Source: Candidatus Melainabacteria bacterium
Lineage (GTDB): Bacteria > Cyanobacteriota > Vampirovibrionia > Obscuribacterales > Obscuribacteraceae
Direction: 5' to 3'
Assembly: GCA_003153555.1 (NCBI GenBank)
Contig: PLZS01000088.1
Span: 21,180 to 85,179, forward strand
Length of the DNA stretch: 64,000 nucleotides
Shown here: piece after piece, positions 20,819 through 31,454 of the stretch
Layout of the letters: every line of letters begins with the position of its first letter
Position numbering within the stretch: position 1 is the first letter of the stretch
Notes under the pieces: generated by a model
Seen by the model: the letters and a program-made list of their open reading frames with translations, nothing else
Database searches by the model: none
Told to the model about the DNA's origin: nothing
Program-made: the position numbers and the translations under genes

Positions 20819-21592
20819 CTAGAAGAACCTCATTTCGGTAACGTAGCCCAGTGAGTATGAGCGGATCAGGAGGTCTGTTAGACCGACCGAAAAGAGACTC
20901 ATCCAGGCCCAGAGCATGTGATGCTCATTCAGCTTGGTCACTAAGTGCCAGATTTTAAATTGCTGCTTAGCTGATGGGCAGGATGAGAAGCAATCCAATC
21001 GCCCGCCTACGAGATGCCGGCAGGCATGACAGCCACCCGAGTAACCGGACAATAAAATGACGTTAGCCAGCATGAATAGATTGATGCCGCTGACGACAAA
21101 ACCGGTCGGCTGGAAGAACGCTACATAGACGTCATACCAAAGGAAGATCAGAACGACCGTCGCCAAATAGAAGAAGTATCGATGCGCGTTTTGGAATACA
21201 AATGGAAATTTAGTTTCGCCGGTGTAGCTATGTCCACCCATATGCCCGATAGAGCAACCCGGTGGATCCCAAAAATAAGCTCGGTAGTAGGCTTTTCGGT
21301 AGTAGTAGCATGTCGCTCTGAAACCAGCCGGAATCCACAGAATTAAAATTGCTGGGGACCATTTCCACCAATCAAATGCGAACTTTGGTGAGTAAAACGG
21401 CGATAGATACGAACCAACCTCATAGTGCCCGTTTTCAAAGACTCGGTATGTCGCGTATACGATGAATAGAGTAAAGCCGATCGCAACAAGCGCCGGTTCT
21501 ATCCACCATGTATCTTTCCGCGAGGTTAGTCCTTTGTGAGCTGGCGTACAACCTGCAGCGGTTGGAGTCTCGGTCTTTGTAGTCTCTGTCAT
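20819..21592 (-). CDS. sdhC: Succinate dehydrogenase membrane anchor subunit with Cys/His-rich motif
   Basis: Immediately upstream of sdhA; multi-TM; SGYSGGCHACRHLVGGRLDCFSSCPSA near the third or fourth helix. Confidence 0.85.
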   Translation of the reverse strand: MTETTKTETPTAAGCTPAHKGLTSRKDTWWIEPALVAIGFTLFIVYATYRVFENGHYEVGSYLSPFYSPKFAFDWWKWSPAILILWIPAGFRATCYYYRKAYYRAYFWDPPGCSIGHMGGHSYTGETKFPFVFQNAHRYFFYLATVVLIFLWYDVYVAFFQPTGFVVSGINLFMLANVILLSGYSGGCHACRHLVGGRLDCFSSCPSAKQQFKIWHLVTKLNEHHMLWAWMSLFSVGLTDLLIRSYSLGYVTEMRFF

Positions 21593-22231
21593 TGCTTATG
21601 GACCCTTGGTATTAGGACAACTTGAAAGTTGTGTGGCGTCCCAAAAAATCTTGTCGCAACCTGCAATTGATAACTTGCAATATTGTGAAAGTGACCAAGG
21701 GACTCCACTTTCGGGCATGGGAAATTATAACAACTCTAGAGCCCTGTTTTTAGGCAAATTCCCGCTTCTTATCAGGCGCTTAACTATTGTGTAGGTTGAA
21801 GATTTTCGCTTGCCGCTTAGGAAATTCATCATCTAAACCTCGTGACTGTGTCAATGGCGCAAACAATCCAAAATTCTTTTCCGAATCAGAACGTTGTAAA
21901 CAGGAGCGAACCGCGCGTGGTGGCAGATTAGAAAACGACAATCTCCTCAAGAAATTTGGAAGTCAAGACGAGGAACAGCTGGAAATACCAGACGTCAACT
22001 TATGCAGAAGCCTATGAACTGGCTTTAACAAGAAAGAATTTAAGACTCTCTTGTAAACCTCCTAAAGATCGATTTCACAATAGTGAAACCTACGTCCGAC
22101 GAGGACAAAGCTAGTTGCAGCCCAGCATTTGGTAGCGCGGCGCAACGATCGGTTAATCAGGAGTCCACTTCAACCTAACAATGTGTAAGTTTCGACGACA
22201 CAACAAATCAAATCAGACGGAGACATCCAAA

Positions 22232-22501
22232 ATGAAACGCCAAACAGTGACAAAGATAGCTAAGCCAAAAGTAAGCGTTGACATGGCCGTCATCCAGCGC
22301 CTTGATGAATCGCTGCCTTTGCAGACTGAAGAATGGAATCGCGCGGAGCAATTGCTTATGCAATTGACAGAATTTGCTCCAAACAGCCTGGTCACAGAAG
22401 TCGTTAATGCAATCGCTATATATGCAGATGATCAAGCTCGCCGTGGATATATTCTTGGGCAAGAAGATCTCGCCAAAGAAATGAAGCAACGCGTCGCCTA
22501 G
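22232..22501 (+). CDS. Small hypothetical protein
   Basis: Intact ORF MKRQTVTKIAKPKVSVDM..., ends 32 nt before the GNAT gene. Confidence 0.5.
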   Translation: MKRQTVTKIAKPKVSVDMAVIQRLDESLPLQTEEWNRAEQLLMQLTEFAPNSLVTEVVNAIAIYADDQARRGYILGQEDLAKEMKQRVA

Positions 22502-22532
22502 ACGCAAGTTTTGGGCGCGCTAATATATAGGG

Positions 22533-23060
22533 ATGACACGCCAAGCGAATTCATCCTCTACGACCACTCCTGTTTCGATTCGAGAAGCGACTGAGCAGGA
22601 TCTTCCCGCTATCCGAAACATATACAACTATTTTGTCACTCGCTCAACGGCTACTTTTGCACTTGAGGAAGAGAGTGTCGATGAGCGTCGCGATTGGTTC
22701 GTGAACCACTCGCAAAATGGTCTGCCAGTTCTAATCGCCGAGCTGGATGGGCATACAGTTGGTTGGGCCAGTTTGTCCTTTTACCACCAACGCTGCGCCT
22801 ACAGGCAGTCGGTAGAGCCTTCTTTGTATATACATCACGAATTCGCTGCACGTGGAATCGGTAAAGTGCTCACCGAGGCATTGATCGATGCGGCGCGGAC
22901 GCGCAACTATCACTGTATAGTTTCACTTGTTTGCAGTGAAAATGATGCCAGTTTAGCAGTGTTGCAAAAATATGGCTTCGCCAAAGTTGGCGAGTTGCAA
23001 GAAGTTGGCAGGAAATTTGATCGTTGGCTGAACGTGACGATTATGCAGAAGTTGCTCTAA
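22533..23060 (+). CDS. GNAT acetyltransferase, phosphinothricin/methionine sulfoximine acetyltransferase-like
   Basis: IREATEQDLPAIRNIYNYFV, YIHHEFAARGIGKVLTEALI, GFAKVGELQEVGRKFDRWLNVTIMQ. Confidence 0.93.
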   Translation: MTRQANSSSTTTPVSIREATEQDLPAIRNIYNYFVTRSTATFALEEESVDERRDWFVNHSQNGLPVLIAELDGHTVGWASLSFYHQRCAYRQSVEPSLYIHHEFAARGIGKVLTEALIDAARTRNYHCIVSLVCSENDASLAVLQKYGFAKVGELQEVGRKFDRWLNVTIMQKLL

Positions 23061-23079
23061 TGCAGAAGAGTCGGGAGAC

Positions 23080-23922
23080 ATGGGTTCGATCACAACTTGC
23101 TTAATTATCTTGGTTGCCTTCGCAACACTATATACGGTGCTGTCGCCGCGCTTTAATTACCGACTTTATCGCTGGCTGATTTTTCACCCATATCCTTACG
23201 AACCGGGCACAGAATTGCCACCGCCCATCGACAACTCAGAAGTGGACGAAGTATATATTTTGCTTCGCTCAGGTAAAAAAATTCACGGATGGTATTACAA
23301 GGTAGCCAATGCGGCCAAAGTAATTCTGTTTAGCCACGGCAATGCTGGTAATTTAAGTTCTCGAAACTCAATTCTAGATTTGCTCACCAAGACTGGCGCT
23401 TCGGTGTTTATTTACGATTACGAAGGCTTTGGAAAAAGTGAAGGACTTCCGACCATCGACGGCATATGCGACAACGGATTGGTGGCATATGACTATCTCG
23501 TCGAACAGGAAGGTGTTAAACCAAATGACATCATAGTTTACGGAGAATCACTGGGGACCGGAGTGGCGATGTATTTGTCCGCTAAACGCAAAGTCGGCGG
23601 CGTCATTCTCCAGTCCGGTTTTTCCTCGCTGAGAAAAATTGCTCATGAAATTTTTCCGACCTTGAAAGCTTTTCCATCGTTCTTATTTCCGACGCAACAA
23701 CTGGACACGTTAGCCTTAGCTAAGCAGCCCCATCCTCCACTATTGATCATTCACGGCGTGCATGATCAGGTGGTCCCGTATTCTCACGCCGAACGATTAT
23801 ATAAGGAAGCAATTGAACCAAAGCAGTTATTGACATTGCCTCATTCCGCCCATAACGACATTTGCAATACCGCCCCAGACGAATTCCTGCACACCGTGAT
23901 CGATTTCATGGCACGATGTTGA
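23080..23922 (+). CDS. Alpha/beta hydrolase (BEM46/ABHD13-like)
   Basis: FSHGNAGNLSSR, YDYEGFGKSEG, GESLGTGVA, HGVHDQVVPYSHAERLY, HSAHND. Confidence 0.92.
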   Translation: MGSITTCLIILVAFATLYTVLSPRFNYRLYRWLIFHPYPYEPGTELPPPIDNSEVDEVYILLRSGKKIHGWYYKVANAAKVILFSHGNAGNLSSRNSILDLLTKTGASVFIYDYEGFGKSEGLPTIDGICDNGLVAYDYLVEQEGVKPNDIIVYGESLGTGVAMYLSAKRKVGGVILQSGFSSLRKIAHEIFPTLKAFPSFLFPTQQLDTLALAKQPHPPLLIIHGVHDQVVPYSHAERLYKEAIEPKQLLTLPHSAHNDICNTAPDEFLHTVIDFMARC

Positions 23923-23969
23923 TCTAAGTATTCTAGTCAAATTCACAGCAGCTTACCTCAGAGGACCAG

Positions 23970-24005
23970 CATCCTTGCCGGCAAGGATGCCGGCGCTCCC
24001 AGGCT
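23970..24005. repeat. Interspersed GC-rich palindromic repeat; contains perfect 20-bp palindrome CATCCTTGCCGGCAAGGATG
   Basis: 29 bp GCCGGCAAGGATGCCGGCGCTCCCAGGCT identical at 38583-38611. Confidence 0.85.
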
Positions 24006-24027
24006 AGGGCACGGATTCGGCTCCCAG

Positions 24028-26304
24028 CTATTTGCCTTCGCGATTTTTCTTGATCAAGTTGAGCGCGGAACCGGTCTTGAACCAATCAATTTGTTCTTCG
24101 GTCATCGTGTGTTTAACTTGCGTTTTGACTTTGGTGCCATCTTTATGCTCAATTGTCATATCGACCAGTTTTTCTGGCTTAAGTCCACTTAGTCCTGTAA
24201 AGCTGATACGGTCATCTTCTTGAATCAGATTGTAGTCTTCTGGTTTGACGAATGTGAAGGCAAGTATTCCCTGCTTCTTCAAATTAGTCTCGTGGATTCT
24301 GGCGAAACTTCGCACCACGACAACTTTGCAGCCAAGGAATCTCGGTGACATAGCAGCGTGTTCCCGACTCGATCCTTCGCCGTAGTTTTGATCACCAATA
24401 ACTACCCAGCCCGTTTTGTGCGCCTTGTAATCGCGAGCAACGGCAGGATACGACTTGGTTTCGCCATCAAACAAGTCTTTTCCAGTTCCCGGTTGTTTCG
24501 TAAACGCATTAATCGCACCGATAAACATGTTGTCGCTGATTTTATCGAGATGCCCTCGATATCGCAGCCATGGACCGGCTGGTGAAATATGGTCGGTTGT
24601 GCACTTCCCGTCCGCTTTAAGCAAAACTGGCAGTTCAACGTAATCTTTTCCATCCCATGCCGAGAATGGCTCAAGCAGTTGCAAACGTTCACTGTCCGGT
24701 GAAACTGCGACTGCTACTTTGTCACCATCTTTCGCGGGAGCAATGTATCCAGCGTCAGCCGAAATAAATCCATTGGCAGGCAGTTCTGGCGCCTCTGGTG
24801 GCAATAATTGCAGTTCGGTGCCATCAGGAGCCTTCAACTTATCCGTCATTGGATTGAATGACAGTGAGCCAGAAAGAGCGAAGGCTGTGACGATTTCAGG
24901 GCTACCGATAAACGCTAACGTTTGCGCATTGCCGTCATTTCTTTTCTGAAAGTTTCGATTGAATGAAGTGATGATCGAATTAGCTTCACCAGGCGTAATG
25001 TCTTCACGCTTCCACTGTCCGATACACGGTCCACATGCATTAGCAAGCACGGTACCGCCAATTTTTTCGAGCTTTTCTAACTGTCCATCACGTCCGATAG
25101 TTTTGTGGATCTGTTCAGATCCTGGTGTGATCAAGAATCCAATGTTTGCTTTGATACCACGATCCGATGCTTGTTTGGCGATATGAGCGGCCCGACTCAT
25201 ATCCTCATAGCTAGAGTTTGTGCAACTTCCGATCAAGGCGTATTTAAGATGATCGGGGTAGCCTTTTTCTTTTGCTTCCTTTGCTAGCTCTGAAACTGGT
25301 CTAGCTAAATCTGGTGTGTGCGGTCCCACGACATAAGGCTCGAGCGTATCCAAATCAATTTCTATAATTTGGTCGTAATATGCTTTTGGATCTTTTTCCA
25401 CTTCCGGATCAGCGACCAAATATTCTCTATATTGATCCGCTAACTTGGCCACTTCCTCACGACCAGTGGCTCTCAAATATTTAGCCATGCGTTCGTCATA
25501 AGGGAAAACGGACGTCGTAGCGCCAAGTTCTGCGCCCATATTTGTGATGGTGCCTTTTCCGGTGCAACTGATCGAGGCTGTGCCGGAACCGAAATACTCA
25601 ACGATTGCGCCAGTTCCTCCGGCTACAGTCAGGATGCCTGCGAGTTTCAGGATCACATCTTTAGGCGATGTCCAGCCGTTCAGTTTGCCTGTCAGACGAA
25701 CTCCGATAAGTTTCGGCCAGCGTACGCCCCAGGCCTCTCCAGCCATGACGTCGACTGCATCCGCGCCGCCCACACCTATGGCGATCATTCCCAGACCACC
25801 AGCGTTCGGCGTGTGCGAATCCGTGCCGATCATCATCGTTCCTGGACTTGCATAGTTCTCAAGAACAACTTGGTGAATAATACCAGCGCCTGGTTTCCAA
25901 AAGCCGATACCATGTTTCATGCTTGCGGTGCGCAAGAACTCATAAACTTCCTTGTTATCATCCAGAGCGCGAGCCATGTCTTCATCGGCTCCCACTCTCG
26001 CTTGGATCAGGTGATCGCAGTGCACGGTTGTCGGCACCGCAACTGTCTTCAGCTTCGCCTGCATAAACTGGAGCAAGGCCATTTGGGCTGTTGCATCCTG
26101 CATCGCCACTCGGTCAGGGCGGAGAAAAGCGTAACTATCACCTCTAACAGGTGTTTCGGTACCTTCCGGCCAATGATCTAAGTGTGCGGTGAGGATCTTC
26201 TCTGTAAGAGTCAGTGGGCGCTTGTATCGACGCCTGGCCTCTTTAATTCTTGCAGGAAAGGACTCATACAGCTTTTTGACATCATTAACATCGAGAAGGG
26301 TCAT
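24028..26304 (-). CDS. acn: Aconitate hydratase (mitochondrial-type)
   Basis: [66 protein letters not shown]. Confidence 0.97.
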   Translation of the reverse strand: MTLLDVNDVKKLYESFPARIKEARRRYKRPLTLTEKILTAHLDHWPEGTETPVRGDSYAFLRPDRVAMQDATAQMALLQFMQAKLKTVAVPTTVHCDHLIQARVGADEDMARALDDNKEVYEFLRTASMKHGIGFWKPGAGIIHQVVLENYASPGTMMIGTDSHTPNAGGLGMIAIGVGGADAVDVMAGEAWGVRWPKLIGVRLTGKLNGWTSPKDVILKLAGILTVAGGTGAIVEYFGSGTASISCTGKGTITNMGAELGATTSVFPYDERMAKYLRATGREEVAKLADQYREYLVADPEVEKDPKAYYDQIIEIDLDTLEPYVVGPHTPDLARPVSELAKEAKEKGYPDHLKYALIGSCTNSSYEDMSRAAHIAKQASDRGIKANIGFLITPGSEQIHKTIGRDGQLEKLEKIGGTVLANACGPCIGQWKREDITPGEANSIITSFNRNFQKRNDGNAQTLAFIGSPEIVTAFALSGSLSFNPMTDKLKAPDGTELQLLPPEAPELPANGFISADAGYIAPAKDGDKVAVAVSPDSERLQLLEPFSAWDGKDYVELPVLLKADGKCTTDHISPAGPWLRYRGHLDKISDNMFIGAINAFTKQPGTGKDLFDGETKSYPAVARDYKAHKTGWVVIGDQNYGEGSSREHAAMSPRFLGCKVVVVRSFARIHETNLKKQGILAFTFVKPEDYNLIQEDDRISFTGLSGLKPEKLVDMTIEHKDGTKVKTQVKHTMTEEQIDWFKTGSALNLIKKNREGK

Positions 26305-26460
26305 CGTAAGCCTCTTTTATACAGTCGCAGCAACGAAACAGGCTGTCAACACGGAGGTGAAACTGCCTCCAGTGAGCCTTTACAGACATTATTGATCTTA
26401 CTCTCTTTGAAATGCAGATTCTCGAATTCCCCCACTTCTCTTCAAAAAGATTTCATTCAA

Positions 26461-26934
26461 TCATTTTTGTTTTTGTTGAAGTTGACGCGTCAAGTTGCGA
26501 CCGTAGCGGATTACGGCATATTTGTAGTGATAGACCAAAAGTTTGTGGAAGCCTAGTTGCTCCATCTCTTTATAAGCATCGTCAACCGACCAACCTTCAT
26601 TTGTCATGCGATAGAACGCCATCATCATGCCCGTGCGGTCTGCACCATGTTTGCAATGAACAAAGATCGGATGGTAATCAGGACAATTGATGATCGAGAA
26701 AAATTTGTCAATTTGTTTTTTGGTCGGAAAAGTACAATATGGAAGTGGAATCGAAATGTAGTTGAATCCCAGGGCTACAGCCTGATTGCGTTGACGAGCC
26801 AGGATCTCGCTGCTCCATCTCAATGAGATGATCGTTTTCACGCCAAGCCGTTTGAGTTCTTCGAACCCGTCCGAATCCGGCTGCCCACCCCGGTATAACC
26901 ACTCATTAACTTGTCGAAAGTTAGGTATAGTCAA
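26461..26934 (-). CDS. Tyrosine/dual-specificity phosphatase-like protein
   Basis: P-loop HCKHGADRTGMMMAFYR (HCX5R); NFRQVNEWLYRGGQPDSDGFEELKRLGVKTIISLR. Confidence 0.9.
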   Translation of the reverse strand: MTIPNFRQVNEWLYRGGQPDSDGFEELKRLGVKTIISLRWSSEILARQRNQAVALGFNYISIPLPYCTFPTKKQIDKFFSIINCPDYHPIFVHCKHGADRTGMMMAFYRMTNEGWSVDDAYKEMEQLGFHKLLVYHYKYAVIRYGRNLTRQLQQKQK

Positions 26935-26935
26935 T

Positions 26936-28279
26936 TTATTTTATGTTTGATGAAGCTGGAAGGGGTTTCTTCAAAAGGGGCAGCAATATCTGCTTGGCGT
27001 TCTCCAACTGTAGCTCCGCTCCTTCGACTGATCGATTAGGATTAGGAATTAAAACGTCCGGTTCAACTCCAATTCCTTCAAGCCGTACACCACCCAGGTC
27101 TACGTCGTCAACCGCCAAATAGAGCGCCGTTCGATCGTCTATGGTAAACAATCGCCCTCCTAACACATACCCGGCCGTGCGTTCACCAACAAGTTTAGCT
27201 CTACCACTGCGTTTTAAACTCAATGCCAGTAACTCTTTACCGCTTCTTGAGCCACCATTTATTAAAGCCACTAGGGGCTTGTCGTAAAACATTTCCGATC
27301 CGACTTTGTGCCCAGCCCGATCCTTCATTGAGAAAGTAGGATAGCCAACGGGGTTACGATAGAAGTAATCCAAATCATCAAGTGAATTGCCGCCATAGCC
27401 ATCGCGCATGTCTAGAATTAGACCATCTGTCTTGGCTAGTTTGGTGCCAAGCATTTCCTCGAAAACATCATGCGACTCCGCGCCACCTGCCCACAAGTGA
27501 ATGTAACCAATTTTTCCTTCCGGGCTGTCAATTATTCGCACGCTCTTTGCGGTCCCTTCAACATAAGAGCGGTAGGGGTCCTTGTACACAGGCACTACGG
27601 TTAAGTCCACACGCTTACCGGCGCGATCGACAACCACTGCTATTTTCTTACCTGAAGTCTTGAAAAAATTTGCCTGACCCACAAACGGTTCGCCGCTGAC
27701 AGTCCAAATCTTGTCACCGACTTGAACTTTTGCTTGCTCACCAGGACTACCATCTACGATGTATCTTACTTGATTTGCCGGCAAACCGGCGCCACCATAT
27801 ATGATACCGGTATAGTCCATTTTGGTCGGTTTGTGCTTGTGATCAGGTCTCGAAAACAGAGCGTGGAGAAAATAAAATGTTTCGTCATTTATGGTGACGA
27901 ACTGACAATGACTTAGATGTAATTTTTTGACCGCATCATTGATCGAAGTGTCTAGCTCCATCAATGTTTTACTATCGATAATCTTTTTATTGAACTCTGA
28001 TTTCGCCTTAGACCACACGTTTTTGGCGATTTCGGCGCTATAGAGTTCCTTAGAAACTAGCTGATCGACTTTTGCCAAAACCTTCTGACAGTATTCTGGG
28101 TTGGCACGCAAATCAAACGAAGGCTGAGCGCTATCCGCACTGCTTTGAGTTGGTTCTTCGGCGCGAACATTTAATGCAGCACCAAACGCGCCGAACAACA
28201 CCATTGCAATTATTGAAAGTAGGAGATTGGTTCTCAACATCTGCGACGACAAATAAATGCCGTAAGCGACACAACGCAT
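26936..28279 (-). CDS. S41-family peptidase-like protein with PDZ domain
   Basis: PDZ GEQAKVQVGDKIWTVSGEPF; GYIHLW, DGLILDMRDGYGG, NGGSRSGKELLALSLK. Confidence 0.85.
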   Translation of the reverse strand: MRCVAYGIYLSSQMLRTNLLLSIIAMVLFGAFGAALNVRAEEPTQSSADSAQPSFDLRANPEYCQKVLAKVDQLVSKELYSAEIAKNVWSKAKSEFNKKIIDSKTLMELDTSINDAVKKLHLSHCQFVTINDETFYFLHALFSRPDHKHKPTKMDYTGIIYGGAGLPANQVRYIVDGSPGEQAKVQVGDKIWTVSGEPFVGQANFFKTSGKKIAVVVDRAGKRVDLTVVPVYKDPYRSYVEGTAKSVRIIDSPEGKIGYIHLWAGGAESHDVFEEMLGTKLAKTDGLILDMRDGYGGNSLDDLDYFYRNPVGYPTFSMKDRAGHKVGSEMFYDKPLVALINGGSRSGKELLALSLKRSGRAKLVGERTAGYVLGGRLFTIDDRTALYLAVDDVDLGGVRLEGIGVEPDVLIPNPNRSVEGAELQLENAKQILLPLLKKPLPASSNIK

Positions 28280-28338
28280 ACTATACTACTGGGTTTGCGC
28301 TGATTCTGCTTGCTGCCAAGCGTCCCCAAGGTACTCGA

Positions 28339-29577
28339 TTGAAACCTAGCATCTTCATACCGACGTTGTATCTTGCGTCGGGATTGCCGTACACGATAGT
28401 AAATGCAATGTCGATCATATTCTTCAAGAATATGCATGCGGATAATGAATTCATCGCACAATTCACAAGTTTGTTGCAAATTCCCTGGGTCATAAAAGCA
28501 TTTTGGGCACCCACCGTTGACTTATACGGTACGCGCAGGCAGTGGATCGTGGTATCGCAAATAGTGCTCGGCACATTAGCGTTTTGTCTAGCCGGTGTTG
28601 TACAAGTGCCGGACCCGGTCAAAGTTTCGGTGGCCGTGCTCGTTTTGATTGCGATTGCCTCCGCCACTCAAGACATAGCTATCGATGGTTACTATATGGA
28701 CGTGCTTGATAGCGCCCAACAATCATTATATGTAGGGGTGAGAAACACTGCCTACAAGCTTGCTGTGCTGCTTGGTTCCGGTGGTCTGGTCTATTTGGCA
28801 GGAAAGCTTGCGGAAATTGGATATGGAATTGCCGGTGGCTGGTGTGTCTCATTTTCAGTCTGCGCCAGCATTCTTCTCGCACTCTCACTTTTCCACAAAG
28901 TAGCTCTGCCACGCCCAGAGCAAGTAAAGCGCGCCACGTTGACGTTCTCTGAATTTTTGACTGTTTTTCGCACATTCTTTCAACAACCTTCGATTGTGCC
29001 AATAGTTTTGTACATCCTGACATTCAGACTTGGCGATGCATTGATGTTGAAGATGGCTCAACTATTTTTGCTGGATCCACCAGATCGTGGTGGGTTGGGA
29101 ATTTCGACAGCTGACGTCGGACTGATTTATGGCACTGTCGGTACTGTGGCTTTGCTAATTGGTGGCATCTTCGGAGGATGGTTAATCTCACGCAAAGGTT
29201 TGAAGAAATGTTTGATGCCAACAGCCATCGTTCAGAACTCAGCTATTCTCTTATATTGGATTATGGCGATCATCAAACCACCGTTAATTGGCGTCGCCAT
29301 TCTCAATGCCTATGAACAATTTTCGTATGGGCTCGGCGTGGCCGCCTACACCGTTTTCCTCCTTTCAACTGTTAAACCTGAATATAAAGCGGCGCACTAT
29401 GCAACCGCGACAGGATTGATGGCGCTCGGTGTTCTAGTGCCGAGCTACGTATCTGGGTACCTGCAAACCTGGCTCGGTTACCAGAACTTTTTCCTTCTCA
29501 GTTTTCTCGCCTCAGTCCCTGGTATTATCGTTATCTTCTTCCTGCCTCTGAAAAAAGAGGCCGAGAACCCGTCTTAG
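28339..29577 (+). CDS. MFS permease, AmpG-like
   Basis: TLYLASGLPYTIVNAMSIIFFKNM, SATQDIAIDGYYMDVL; TTG start chosen to avoid overlap with the divergent gene. Confidence 0.82.
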   Translation: MKPSIFIPTLYLASGLPYTIVNAMSIIFFKNMHADNEFIAQFTSLLQIPWVIKAFWAPTVDLYGTRRQWIVVSQIVLGTLAFCLAGVVQVPDPVKVSVAVLVLIAIASATQDIAIDGYYMDVLDSAQQSLYVGVRNTAYKLAVLLGSGGLVYLAGKLAEIGYGIAGGWCVSFSVCASILLALSLFHKVALPRPEQVKRATLTFSEFLTVFRTFFQQPSIVPIVLYILTFRLGDALMLKMAQLFLLDPPDRGGLGISTADVGLIYGTVGTVALLIGGIFGGWLISRKGLKKCLMPTAIVQNSAILLYWIMAIIKPPLIGVAILNAYEQFSYGLGVAAYTVFLLSTVKPEYKAAHYATATGLMALGVLVPSYVSGYLQTWLGYQNFFLLSFLASVPGIIVIFFLPLKKEAENPS

Positions 29578-29601
29578 TTTGTAAGGATGAGGGCTGCTGT
29601 T

Positions 29602-30573
29602 ATGGAATATCGTAAGTTAGGCAAATGGGGCGTGCGCGTTAGTGAAGTTGGGCTTGGAAGTTGGCTCACTTATGGCGGTTCAGTCGAAGAAAAAGCAGCC
29701 GCGAAGCAGATCCACTATGCCTTTGAACAGGGGATCAATTTTTTTGACACAGCTAATGTCTATGCGCAAGGCGCTGGGGAAGTTGCTGTGGGAAAGGCCA
29801 TCAAATCGTTGAATAGAGACGCAATTGTGCTGGCTACTAAAGTGTACTTTCCGATGGGTCAAGGGCCCAATGATAAGGGACTGTCGCGCAAGCATATTTT
29901 TGAACAGTGCCATGCGAGCCTAAAGCGGTTGCAGCAAGACTATGTTGATCTCTACCAATGTCATAGATATGACGCAGAAGTGCCGATGTATGAAATTGTT
30001 CGATCAATGGATGATTTGATTCGGCAAGGAAAGATTTTATATTGGGGTGTCAGTGAATGGCAGGCAGACCATATTGAGGACGCTGTGCAAACAGCTCTTT
30101 CAATGAATGCCATGCCTCCTGTCTCCAATCAGCCGCAATACAACATGCTTGCACGCGAAATTGAAAAAGAAGTCATACCAATTTCAAAAAGATTAGGTTT
30201 AGGACAGGTAGTGTTCTCTCCGCTTGCCCAGGGAGTCTTGACGGGTAAATATAAACCCGATCATCCGTTTCCACCAGATAGCCGTGCTGCTGACAATCGC
30301 AACAACGTATTCATGGTAGGGCGCAGCTTGATGGCGCGTGAAACTTTAGAACTGGTACAAAAACTTTTGCCGATTGCAGCCGAACTGAATATTTCAATGG
30401 CCCAACTTGCATTAGCTTGGTGCCTGCGTTTGCCTGAAATCAGCAGCGTCATTATTGGTGCGACGAAGTCTTCACAAATTGAAGACAACATTAAAGCGAC
30501 GACGATTTCACTGCCACAAGATGCAATTAAGCGGATCGACGACATTCTTTCAGTTGGCTCAGTTCGATCGTAA
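29602..30573 (+). CDS. Aldo/keto reductase (K+ channel beta-subunit-like)
   Basis: MEYRKLGKWGVRVSEVGLGSWLTYGG, FFDTANVYAQGAGEVAVGKAIK, YYWGVSEW-like, SSVIIGATKSSQIEDN. Confidence 0.94.
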   Translation: MEYRKLGKWGVRVSEVGLGSWLTYGGSVEEKAAAKQIHYAFEQGINFFDTANVYAQGAGEVAVGKAIKSLNRDAIVLATKVYFPMGQGPNDKGLSRKHIFEQCHASLKRLQQDYVDLYQCHRYDAEVPMYEIVRSMDDLIRQGKILYWGVSEWQADHIEDAVQTALSMNAMPPVSNQPQYNMLAREIEKEVIPISKRLGLGQVVFSPLAQGVLTGKYKPDHPFPPDSRAADNRNNVFMVGRSLMARETLELVQKLLPIAAELNISMAQLALAWCLRLPEISSVIIGATKSSQIEDNIKATTISLPQDAIKRIDDILSVGSVRS

Positions 30574-30637
30574 GCACATTGCCATATTTCATTAGCTGAG
30601 CTAGTCGATCTGAATCGGATAGATCGCCCTTGATCCG

Positions 30638-30688
30638 TCCTAATCAGGATTCGATATCTCGCAGCTCTTGGTCAGATCCTAATCAGGA
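30638..30688. repeat. Two copies of TCCTAATCAGGA, 39 bp apart
   Basis: Exact 12-mers at 30638-30649 and 30677-30688. Confidence 0.55.
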
Positions 30689-30715
30689 CTGCGCCGTGGA
30701 ATTGCTTCAGCGCTC

Positions 30716-31198
30716 CTAATTACAATTGAGCTTTTCGCAGATCTCTTCAACGATGCATTCTGGTGTTGCGCCTGCATCGATTGTGATGGCATCATCAGGC
30801 TCTTCCAGAGCGACGAATTGACTTTGCAGCATTTTTGATTTCATGAAATGGCCCTTACGTGAACGCAAGCGTTCGGAAAACATTTCAAAAGTCCCTTTTA
30901 AATAAACGACGCACATGTCGTCTTTAATTTGCAACTTATGGCGGTAACTTTTCTTTAAAGCTGAACATGCCAACACTGTGTGGTCACCCGCAAGCATCCA
31001 TCCGCTGATTGCTTCGCGCAACGTTTCCAACCAAGGTTCTCTGTCCAGATCTGTTAGGGCTACGCCGTCACTCATCTTTTGTAGATTGGCGGCAGGATGG
31101 AATTCATCTGCGTCCGCAAATTTCCAATTCAACTTTTCAGCCAGTAACTTGCCAACCGTTGTCTTTCCTGAACCGGCTACGCCCATAACGATTATCAT
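30716..31198 (-). CDS. gntK: Gluconokinase
   Basis: MIIVMGVAGSGKTTVGKLLAEKLNWKFADADEFHP, LACSALKKSYRHKL; the upstream ORF extension is repeat-derived. Confidence 0.93.
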   Translation of the reverse strand: MIIVMGVAGSGKTTVGKLLAEKLNWKFADADEFHPAANLQKMSDGVALTDLDREPWLETLREAISGWMLAGDHTVLACSALKKSYRHKLQIKDDMCVVYLKGTFEMFSERLRSRKGHFMKSKMLQSQFVALEEPDDAITIDAGATPECIVEEICEKLNCN

Positions 31199-31286
31199 TG
31201 ATGAAAAAGGTTTGTTAATTTCAGTTGCACCGTATTTGGTATCATCAGACTTGTTGCCCTTGGAATCGAAGCTGCCCGTAAGAAGC

Positions 31287-31412
31287 GTCACTATGAGTGT
31301 ACCGCTTCGGATCAACGCGGGCAGGATGCCCGCGCTCCATTTTCGTAGCATCACTATAGGTGTAGCGCTTCGGAATCAAGGCGGGCCGGATGTCGCGCTC
31401 CATTCCGGTCGT
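31287..31412. repeat. Tandem ~63-bp duplication of a GCGGGCAGGATGCCCGCGCTCCATT-type interspersed repeat
   Basis: CACTATgAGTGTAcCGCTTCGGatcaacGCGGGCaGGATG and CACTATAGGTGTAGCGCTTCGGaatcaagGCGGGCcGGATG, 63 bp apart. Confidence 0.75.
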
Positions 31413-31454
31413 TGAGGGTATAAACTAGTCAAAGGTTCCAAAAGGCAAAGGTGT

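Noticed and set aside
28072-28338. N-terminal extension of the AmpG-like MFS ORF
   Set aside because: Overlaps the divergent S41-like gene and starts at TTG; a normal MFS N-terminus begins near 28339.
31199-31354. N-terminal extension of gluconokinase
   Set aside because: Encoded by the interspersed GGATGCC repeat; the canonical P-loop start is at 31198.
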